Positions 56,028 to 64,000 of a DNA stretch of 64,000 bases are shown here, piece after piece. Below the pieces are notes generated by a model. It did no database searches. It was not told where the DNA came from and was given only the letters and a program-made list of their open reading frames with translations. How positions within the stretch are numbered: the stretch's first letter is position 1; each line of letters starts with the position of its first letter. The position numbers and the translations under genes are program-made. Origin of the DNA: Pollenia angustigena (Eukaryota; Arthropoda; Insecta; Diptera; Polleniidae); the NCBI GenBank assembly GCA_930367215.1, contig OV884060.1:100526151-100590150 (forward strand), in the 5' to 3' direction.

Positions 56028-57627
56028 TAGAGTTTTTTTTCCCGGAGTTTTTCGATTCCCGGGAAAGCGGGAAATTTTTCCGAATTTCCCGGGATCCCGG
56101 GATCCCGCTCCATATAAATAATACACAGTAAATTTGTTTTTAAATAATGAAAAAAAAAACCTTTATAAAAAAACGTTAGGTAACTTGTTTACAAAGTAAA
56201 AAAAAGAAATCCTTAAATACTACAAAATTAAATGAAGATTAAAAGAGGAACTTGAATTATTATTACCTTATCAAAAAGTAATTTCAATTTTTGGGAATAC
56301 AAAATTTTAATTTCAAAAGATTTTGTTATTCGTGCTTAATTCCCAGTTTTTATTATTGATAAAATTATTGATATTACCTTACGGTTTTATATGTAAATTC
56401 CGTATTATTATTATGCTCTAGATACAAGATAAAAAATTAAGATAAACATAACAATTTAATTCATAAAGCAATAATAAAAACAAACACAAATTGAGGTACT
56501 CAAGATATGAGATCAAAAAGTTAATTCATAAAATAGATAAAATATTTTTAATTAATATATTAACATTTTTTAACGGCTTAGGAAATAACTTTCTGACACA
56601 CTCAAAGCGCTTAGTAAATCGTCAAAAAGTATATTGATTATTTTATTTACTAATTACCATATTTCCGAAAAATTTCGTTCATTTTTTTTACCGAGGTTGG
56701 ATAAATAGTTAAAAGTGCACCGTTGTAGAAGGCTTTTGATTCACAATAAGAAGCATTTTTTTATTAACAACGTCTATATCAGTCAAATGTATGTCAAGGT
56801 TCATGCAAAAAATAGCATCAACCTCTTGCAAACCTTTTCATTTCATTAGGTCTATCTGTAATCTTTAGGACAATGTGTTTTTCAAATTGTATGTTATAGT
56901 ATCTTACACGAGTTTCCAAATTTTTTATTTCGGTTTCCCCGCAATTCAAGGGTATATAAACCAACACAAATTGAAAAAAATTTGTGTTTATCACCTAATA
57001 AACATATCGCTCCTTCATCGCAACATAGTCATATCTCAAAAAATCAAAAATTGTAAGTTATTTAAGCAGTGTTCCTTCATGCCATCTCGTATTTTATCTC
57101 AAACTGAACCGAAGTTATAGCAAAATATATCTTTAAATCGGTACATTTTGAAAACATTAATCGCATTTTGCCAAGTTCATTTGTCTTTGTAGATATGATT
57201 ATGTTACAATAAAGGAGCTATATGTTTAGGTATCTGCTATTTTTAAGACTTGTCCATGGACAATTAAACTTTACTACCTGCATCTTATTTTGAATTAATG
57301 TTCTTTATTAACTTTTCACTTCACTAAATTTATTAATTATCAACTGTTGCACTGCCTATTCTGCTTTAAGTAGATTTATTGCATCAGGAGACATTGATTT
57401 ACGTATGTACTCACTTCTTGTAATTGATATAATCGACAACCCATCCACAGATGCTTATTTTAAGAGAATAGAAAACTAAATTTCAAAGTATAAATAGCTG
57501 TTTTCTTAAACTATAAGGAATTTTTTATTTCCCGGGATCCCGCATGAAAAATCCCGGGAAAGCGGGAAATATAATTATTGAAATTCCCGGGAATTCCCGG
57601 GACGGGAAATCCCGGGAAATAACCCTA
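56028..57627. mobile_element. hAT with CCCGGGAA-rich ends, copy 2 (nested)
   Basis: Ends TAGAGTTTTTTTTCCCGG and, reversed, TAGGGTTATTTCCCGGG. Flanked by the perfect 8-bp duplication CTCATATT (56020-56027 and 57628-57635). It is inverted relative to copy 1 (30285-31465) and longer, partly because of a 102-bp insertion. Lies inside 54932-57916. Confidence 0.92.
56271..56372. mobile_element. 102-bp insertion with 9-bp duplication
   Basis: Flanked by ATTACCTTA (56262-56270 and 56373-56381). The hAT copy 1 lacks it (31205-31240). The inserted text (AAAAAGTAATTTCAATTT, TTGTTATTCGTGCTTAATT) matches 36505-36585 and, in part, 36021-36060. Confidence 0.8.
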
Positions 57628-58116
57628 CTCATATTGTTTTCTGTTGCAAATATTGATTTTGGTTGTATTCATTACAAAAAAAATCTAGTTCAACAAGAGC
57701 AACGCTAGTTGGTACAAAAAGCATATTTAAATCTATTTCAACAAGTTCTTGAAATAGTTTAAAACCGCAAAAAAGACTAAAATTTGTACCCACATCTTGA
57801 CCAAATCGGTTTTGCCATTCAAAAATTAAAAGTATAATAATATATTATCTCCAAAAATCCCCAATTACAAAAAAAATCCCCAATTTGGGGATAAATACCA
57901 AAAACTGGGAACACTGCTTTGATATGTAATGACTTTATCATTTGTCATCAATCACAATTCTCAAACGTTTTTCAATTGTTTGATTTTAACATTTAAACTC
58001 AAATTGATAAATGATTTTTTTGAAAATAAACATTTGGCATAAAATGTTATTTTCAATTTGATGTCAAATTGGTATCAAATGTAAAATTCAAATCAAAAAT
58101 AAACTTGGCAACACTA

Positions 58117-58798
58117 GGTGCGTTTGAGTACTTTTACAGTAAAATGCAGTAAATGAATAAACATTTTTCTCAGAACAGAAATCGCCATTAGAAAATCAAA
58201 AAAACATATGTTTCAAAAGGTAAACAAACAAAAGTAACAAATAAAAAGCATACAAATTGTGAAAAAATTGTTAAATAAAAGAAAAGTTGAAATATAAATT
58301 AAACCAAACCAGAAAGTGAATAAATATTAATTAATTAAACTTGTTTGAGAAGCATTTTCTTGGCTTAATACAAACTTTAGAAATTGTTTTTGCTATGTTA
58401 ATATTTTAGAGTTGTAAAAGTGTGAAGTATTTGGGTACTTAAGTAAGCAAAAAAATTATTCATGTTCTTTTAAATAATTTAACCCGCTACAAATAAGTAA
58501 AACAAAATAAAAAACAAACAAATATGAAAGATTACATAAAATAGTTTGTTTGTATTTTCCAAAAATGTCCGTGTTATAAAAAGTATTTAATCGAGTACCG
58601 ATAAGAAAACGAGTTAAGTACTCAAAAGTGTCAATATTTTTCAACACTTCAATTATTTGCCATCAGCTGTTGCCTTTATTTTACGAATTTTTACAAATTT
58701 TGCGTTCGCCTACTTTTTTGGACAACAGCTTTTTGTGAGAGAAAATTTTTTAGTTTACTCATTTACTGCATTTAACTGTAAAAGTACTCAAACGCACC
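58117..58798. mobile_element. TA-flanked inverted-repeat element of 682 bp
   Basis: Ends GGTGCGTTTGAGTACTTTTA and, reversed, the same over about 40 bp. Flanked by TA (58115-58116 and 58799-58800), as for Tc1/mariner-type elements. No transposase. Confidence 0.75.
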
Positions 58799-58800
58799 TA

Positions 58801-59463
58801 TTACATGTAAGTTATTACAATGATAAAGAATACGAATAAAAAAATAAAACGGAAAAGTGAAGAAATTATAAGTTTGTTGTATGATCGCGGTGCAACAATC
58901 CTCAAAATAAAAGGAAGCCAAGTTTTCGTCTTTCCAAGCGTTAGAGGACGAAAAGAACATTATTTTATCTTTTAGCGAATGTTAATCTCACAATTTATTT
59001 AAATAAAGAATGAATTCAAAATAAAATAAAAATACTTTTATTTATGTTCCAAATTGTATTATAATCCACATTTGGAAAACATTTGAGAATTACGTTTGAA
59101 AGCAAGTTGAAAATAAGAGCATTTTTCAATTTGAAAATAATTACCCCTATTTGTTGAGAATGCTATGATTTTCAAATCATTTTCAACCCGTTTTCTATTA
59201 GAAATCAAACCTCCGTGTTTGTTGGGAAAGCACATTCTCTCTCGCACAACTACATTAAAAACATTTATTAAACACTTCACCTCATGTAAACAAATTTTTG
59301 AAAACTCAAAAATTTTTATATGAAAAAATTTCGCAAAAGAAATCCCCTTAAAGTTTCTGCGATATGCGTTTTAACGTTTTTGGATATACATATCCACAAA
59401 TTTTGTAAAGGTTAAGAATCTAAAAAAATAAAAATGTTATGTATGTATGTATGTGCAACTCAC
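58801..59463 (-). other. Start of Src42A intron downstream of coding exon
   Basis: No exon seen. A GTATGTATGTATGT microsatellite at 59440-59453 lies just inside the donor site. The intron continues leftward past this stretch. Confidence 0.6.
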
Positions 59464-59751
59464 CTGTGTATCATTTAAGATTTCCAAATGTTCTCCTTTG
59501 CGAAAACTTAGATCCTCATCGGTGCGAGCATCGTAATCATACAAAGCAACAAATATTTTAGCATTTGCATTCGAAGTCTCATTTTCCGGTATCTGAGGAA
59601 CAGGGCGAATTTGCTCCTGCGGCTGTCCAATTGGCAACGTGATTTGTGGAACTCCAGTCACACCAACAGCAGCAGCATCATCAAGTGGAATGCGTTGGTC
59701 GCCATGCGTCTTATCGATGTCAGATTTTTCTGTGCGTAAACAGTTTCCCAT
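59464..59751 (-). CDS. Src42A: Src42A first coding exon (non-receptor tyrosine kinase)
   Basis: The exon encodes 96 residues from ATG (59749-59751) to a splice donor CAG|GTGAGT (donor GT at 59462-59463). It starts MGNC, giving a myristoylation glycine at position 2 and a palmitoylation cysteine at 4 for membrane attachment. The linker contains [12 protein letters not shown]. The SH3 domain begins near residue 65 with [20 protein letters not shown] and [12 protein letters not shown], matching the Drosophila Src42A N-terminus. The rest of SH3, the SH2 and the kinase domain must lie in later exons, which I do not find in the window to the left. Phase 0 at the donor. The protein acts in epithelial junction and receptor signalling in flies. 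Confidence 0.93.
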
Positions 59752-60385
59752 GATGAATGATTAAAATGCTTGGGGCTGACAACAACAAAGACAACAAATT
59801 CGTTGTAAACAATATCCTTAGTAAATAGCAATAGTGGTACGGTATTGCAAAGAGTTTTTGTGAATCCAAAAAAAAAGGAAAATGCTTTTTAAATACAAAA
59901 TATATTAGATTTGAACACTAGTCTAACTGTGTTATTTACAACATTTAAAAATTACTAGGAGACACAAAAAGAAGCACTTGAGAGACTGTTGTCGTTGTTG
60001 TTTTTTTTTTATTCTTTTTATTTCGTACGATTGTGATGATTTTTATTGTTGATTGTGATACATATATTGATGATCCTAATGATAAGATTTGATTTATATT
60101 TCTTCTACTATGGTGTTGGCACTTTGTTATATTTATCTGTTTGTTTGTAGTTGTTGAAACTGATGTCGTTGTCGATATAATTCCAGATGTATAATTTTAG
60201 TTTCCATTTAGTTTGTTTTTTTTTTTTAATTATTTCCTTGCTTAATGTTTTTATTATCAAATTAGGTTCGTTCTTCTCTATTTTAAATTAATTTGTAACT
60301 TAAAACTTGCATCTTCATGCATACCTTTATTCTGAAAAAATTATGCGGGATAAGTTTTAATGTTTTTGTTTTCCGTGCTTATATA
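59752..60385 (-). other. Probable 5' untranslated/upstream region of Src42A
   Basis: AT-rich, without ORF. It may contain the 5' UTR or another intron. No core promoter motif can be assigned with confidence. Confidence 0.4.
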
Positions 60386-60388
60386 TTC

Positions 60389-60503
60389 ACCCTTATCGTG
60401 ATTGGCGAATTTCAAATACGCCAGCGACCGTTTGGTAATAGATTAAAGAAAATAAGTTCACGTTCTCTTTAATCTATTATTCGCCAACCACAGTATGGGT
60501 GAG
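60389..60503. mobile_element. Small MITE
   Basis: Ends CACCCTTATCGTGATTGGCG and, reversed, CACCCATACTGTGGTTGGCG, about 115 bp in total. A deleted relative lies at 26917-26955. Confidence 0.6.
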
Positions 60504-60815
60504 TATTTCGAGCTGTCTAACGCTTAAAAGTTAGACCACCCGGGTGCACCCCGGTCAAACTGATTACAGCAGATATCTACCTATAAACAAGATAAACAAA
60601 ACCCAACATTGATGTGCATACTACTAAGGCCGGGTTTTTGAGAAGTGAATCAAGTTTAAACTTAGTTTAACGTAGTCTGAAACTCAGATTTCTCCGAAGA
60701 AATGTGATATTTTTTTATTATTTCATTAAAGACCAACATGTTAAGCAAAACTTAGCTGTTCCGTCAAAATTTTGTGTACAAACTTGGTAATGGCGGCACA
60801 AATCTGTTTTCAGTA

Positions 60816-61441
60816 CCCATGTTCTGTAACTTTAGCGAAAACTTCTCGCATCAAAATAATGTGAAACAAAATATTCCATCGTTTCTCGAAAAGTGAGAAA
60901 AAATTGTGTCTGTAACTCATGTCGAAAAATATCAAAAGAGATTACGTCGTTACGTCATAAATATGACCAAAATTTACAAAAATTGAAAAATTTTCAACGA
61001 CGGCGGCGAAAATACAATAGTCGGCTATACCAAATAATGTGAAGTGCGACTTCAATGTTTGTTGTTTGCAAACGAGCTTTGAAAAAATTCGTATATTTTA
61101 TAAAAATGTAAAAAGCAAAATAATTAAAAAATGAAAAAATGTGCCCAGAACAAAATGTTATTATTATATTTCTTTGCATTTTGCTTTTTTAATTGTTTTT
61201 TTATTCGTGAGTTTTTTTGACAATTCAAAGCGCGGACTTTTCTCACAAAAATGTTACAGATACACTTTTTCTGTAAATTGGCGAGTAAGTTCCTGATGTG
61301 ACAGCTAATACTCGCCAAAAAAGTTACAAAAGACACAGTTTAGTGAGAAAAACAGCTGTTTGTTTCAATATATGGCATTTTTGTTTCATTTCACACATTT
61401 CAATCGAAAAGTTTCTCAACGCGAGAGTTACAGAACATGGG
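60816..61441. mobile_element. Inverted-repeat element of 626 bp
   Basis: Ends CCCATGTTCTGTAACTTT and, reversed, CCCATGTTCTGTAACTCT. A second inner inverted pair (TGTCTGTAACTC / GTTACAGATACA) occurs. No clear target duplication. Confidence 0.6.
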
Positions 61442-61479
61442 CACAGATTATCTCCAGAATTGCGACCTGTACTTTGCGC

Positions 61480-61660
61480 ACAAGGTTACATGGACAGCCA
61501 GCCAGCCAGCCGGACGGACATCGTTAGTTCGACTCAGAAAGTGATTCTGTGTAGATCGATATACTTTAAGGTGGGTCTAGTACCACTATTTTAAGGCGTT
61601 ACACACATCAGCACAAATGCATAATACCCTCTCCACTATTGTGGTGTGGGTATAACAACA
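61480..61660 (+). repeat. Dispersed fly repeat tail
   Basis: GCCAGCCAGCCAGCC microrepeat, then GACTCAGAAAGTGATTCTG, ACTTTAAGGTGGGTCTAG and CTCCACTATTGTGGTGTGGG. I recognise this as a widespread fly repeat of unknown class. Confidence 0.5.
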
Positions 61661-61664
61661 GAAA

Positions 61665-62290
61665 TAACATAGGGTTTTTTGCATTGCCTTGTTAGTGTCA
61701 TTAGCTCGAAATGTCAACCATTATTAGCAAAACACTAACAAATCAAAACAAATGAGCTCAAACTATCAAAATCAGATGCCGTTTCGACACCACCTGTAGT
61801 TAATTCGCCTTGAACAGAACTAGCCGAAACAATTAGAAGTGTAAAGCATTTAAAAAAATTAAAACAGGACTCTAATGGCATAATGTAAGATTAAAATGAC
61901 TGAGAAATTAGATAATCCGTATTATGGGTTGCTTTCGGTTTATCCAACATCTTCGAAAAGTGAAAGAATTTCTTCCAAGTCAAGTTTTGTCAAAACTAAA
62001 GAAAAGAATCGCTTCAATCCTAAACATTTAAACCAATTTATTTTTTTGTTTGCTCGTTTTAGTTCAAGAATTGTTATGATATTTTTTTTACTAATAAAAT
62101 CCAAATAATAAATAATTTTTAATTTTTATTTATTGAAATTACAAAAATTAGGAAAAAACTTTATTAACCGGTTAACCGATCAATAACAAAATTAACCGGT
62201 TATTAAACGATTAAACCAAAACCTAGATTTATTAATCGAGCGATTAGCCGATAAAAGCAAAAGCCCGATTAAATGAATACACTACTAATA
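61665..62290 (+). repeat. Degenerate repeats: relative of 12950-13150, then hAT-like end
   Basis: 61665-61815 is an inverted relative of 12950-13150. 61838-62283 matches the flanks of the copy-1 hAT and the end at 32558. It carries the empty site GGGTTGCTTTCGG at 61926-61938. Confidence 0.65.
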
Positions 62291-62336
62291 GCACAAAATT
62301 TTTGGAATGGGATTAATGGGTAATATAATAAAACTT

Positions 62337-62703
62337 TAGGCCCAACCCGGAGGTACTCGGAACTAAAAAAAATAAAAAAATAAATTATTTTTATTCCCAA
62401 CCTCTAGGTTTTCAGTGCGAAAACTTTTGGATTTAACATTTTTTAATTTCCCCATAATACGCTATGGCCAGTCTAATGCATAGCCTTGCTTAACCTACTG
62501 TCAAAAATAAACAAAAAGTCTCTCAAATGTATTTAACAAAACAAAAAACAAATGTGCGATTAGATTCGCACCTTGCTTAAGCAAATGACAGTTTCATTAA
62601 ACTTAGCAAAAAGTTTTCTTAAGTTCAATATGGCTTGCCTCATATAATTTACATGTATTCGCTCATTCGCTTAAGCCAACTTAATCACATTGTGGTTGGG
62701 CCT
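62337..62703. mobile_element. MITE with GGCCCAACC ends
   Basis: Ends GGCCCAACC and, reversed, GGCCCAACCACA. Flanked by TTTA on both sides. The interior is non-coding. Confidence 0.55.
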
Positions 62704-63835
62704 TTAGTGTTTGTTTCACCAATATATCGAAGTTGGAAAGTACAAATGTTATTTAAATTTAATATTTCTTTTACTTTTTTTTGAATGCATAAGCATCGGT
62801 AGCAACAAGTTCTTCAATAACATTTTTAAATTGCTCAAAGTTTTTTGAATAGAATTCTGAAGCATCTATCCAGGTTCCCCATCTTGTTAATACTGGCTGC
62901 GGTGGTGACGATATTAAGAGATACATTTCATTAAAAATTGGCTTCTAACTTCCTATGCAACTCGGTGTAAGCCATGTGCCAAGCAAGTAACATGTCACAG
63001 TTTTGGTTAAATTGTTTTAGGACAATTGACAGCCTTAACCATTGAAAGTGCTGCATCGGTTAAAAATTGAGGGATTGAGAATTGTCGAAATCTTGTATTT
63101 TCAGCAGAGTTAAAAAAATATGGAAATTTAAAAAATATATCACTCAAAAATTTTAATATATGCAAAAATATGCATTTAAAACCAAAATATGCATTTTCAT
63201 CAAAATATGCAAAAACAAATCGATGCCATTTTAACGCAAATTTAATGATTCGGAAAGATAATTGGTCGACATCGATTTTAGACTATCGACAAAAACATGC
63301 ATTTGCATGGAAATCGCATCCCTATTCATGAGTAAATAAAATACGAACGGCAGCTAAACAAGCAAAACCGAAATAGAATTTTGGTGGTTTCGATAAGTAC
63401 TTCCGAAGAAGAGTTTGCACTCGATGACCTCCAAAATGTTGTACAGTGTACCTTAGCAGCCAAACTAGGAAAAAGCACTGACTCGTTGCTTATTTAATTT
63501 TTCGTTAGTGCCTTAAGTTAGGGCGACCAGATTTGGAAAATAAAAATAGAGGACATAAAGAAAAAAAGTAAAAAATATTTTTGACTTCAAGATTTTTTAC
63601 TTATATTACAGACAAATTTCCATATTGTCGGCTTAATATGCAAACCTGCTAAGTCCACTTTTTAAGTAAATTGAGATTTTGATTTCGTTGGGTAGAGAAA
63701 AATATGCCTCGTGGACCAGCAATTTGAGCATTGAAGTGTGTCAAATCAACTATATGTTTTGTTTTCTCTCAAGCATTTGTTGAAAGGGAGTTAGCAGGTT
63801 TGGATATTAAGCAGACGATATATAAAAATGTACAT
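62704..63835. other. Non-coding stretch
   Basis: No gene recognised. An A-rich run of ATATGCA(A)A words (63150-63240) is a degenerate microsatellite-like patch. Confidence 0.35.
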
Positions 63836-63839
63836 TTAC

Positions 63840-63996
63840 TTAAGTCCCAATTCACACGTTGCAAGTCTTATTGATCAGCTTGCTACTTTATAACGAGAGT
63901 GACGAGAGGAAAAGAAACGTTTCTCTCTCACTCTCTCTCGCCTATACGGTAGCAAGCTGATCAATAAGACTTGCAACGTGTGAATTGGCACTAAGT
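63840..63996. mobile_element. Short palindromic MITE at the right edge
   Basis: Arms of about 45 bp: CCAATTCACACGTTGCAAGT and TTATTGATCAGCTTGCTAC, complementary to 63950-63990. About 60-bp loop with a CTCTCTCTC stretch. Confidence 0.7.
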
Positions 63997-64000
63997 AAAA

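Larger units (their letters stand above)
54932..57916. mobile_element. hAT of 2985 bp hosting other insertions
   Basis: Ends CAGAGTTCCCAGTTTT and, reversed, CAGTGTTCCCAGTTTT. Flanked by the perfect 8-bp duplication CTTTGATA (54924-54931 and 57917-57924). ATCCCCAA words repeat near both ends. It contains the dispersed repeat 55193-55975 and the hAT 56028-57627, so its own sequence is short and non-coding. Confidence 0.92.

Overview
This window is eukaryotic, from a higher (cyclorrhaphan) fly. It is AT-rich and dense with transposable elements. The one recognisable host gene is the first coding exon of the Src-family kinase Src42A, on the minus strand at 59464-59751. The repeat families (jockey-type LINE, hAT, piggyBac, Penelope, Foldback-like) and the short 'hairpin + CTTACTTG' tails fit a calyptrate-type fly, but that placement is inference. 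No second Src42A exon is visible to the left of the donor site, so everything from 1 to about 59463 may be a single very large, transposon-filled intron.

Layout. 1-1697: broken DDE-like transposon protein (minus). 2041-6640: small inverted-repeat elements and diffuse repeats. 6846-17249: a roughly 2.9-kb foldback element made of inverted arms with ~126-bp subrepeats, inserted into a dispersed repeat. A jockey-clade LINE (9111-16598) sits inside it, and that LINE carries a hAT (12651-13960, 8-bp duplication) and a piggyBac (14212-15707, 4-bp duplication). 19645-20863: another hAT. 20941-24769: LINE A, interrupted by a 5'-truncated LINE B that ends in poly(A). 25103-26491: palindromic hAT-like element. 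27948-28596 and 30285-31465: two more hATs with 8-bp duplications. 33200-36900: degenerate repeats including a tRNA-derived SINE and a hammerhead-ribozyme motif.

36850-54610: remains of Penelope-like elements in both orientations (GIY-YIG domain minus, reverse transcriptase plus). The plus copy was split by an 11.4-kb Foldback-like element (39716-51117). That element has identical ~116-bp terminal inverted repeats, a 9-bp target duplication and about 70 copies of a 158-bp repeat: about 65 in one orientation, then about 6 inverted. Two further palindromic elements (51136-52100 and 52995-54479) sit in the same Penelope copy. 54932-57916: a 3-kb hAT containing a second hAT (56028-57627), which itself holds a 102-bp insertion. 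58117-58798: TA-flanked inverted-repeat element. 59464-59751: Src42A exon. 60386-64000: MITEs and repeat ends.

Nearly all mobile-element genes are broken by stops, frameshifts or insertions. Many insertions can be proved internally, because target duplications and uninterrupted paralogous copies lie in the same window. The most notable signals are the giant 158-bp-array foldback element with higher-order structure, and two hammerhead-ribozyme-like motifs with a self-complementary stem III.
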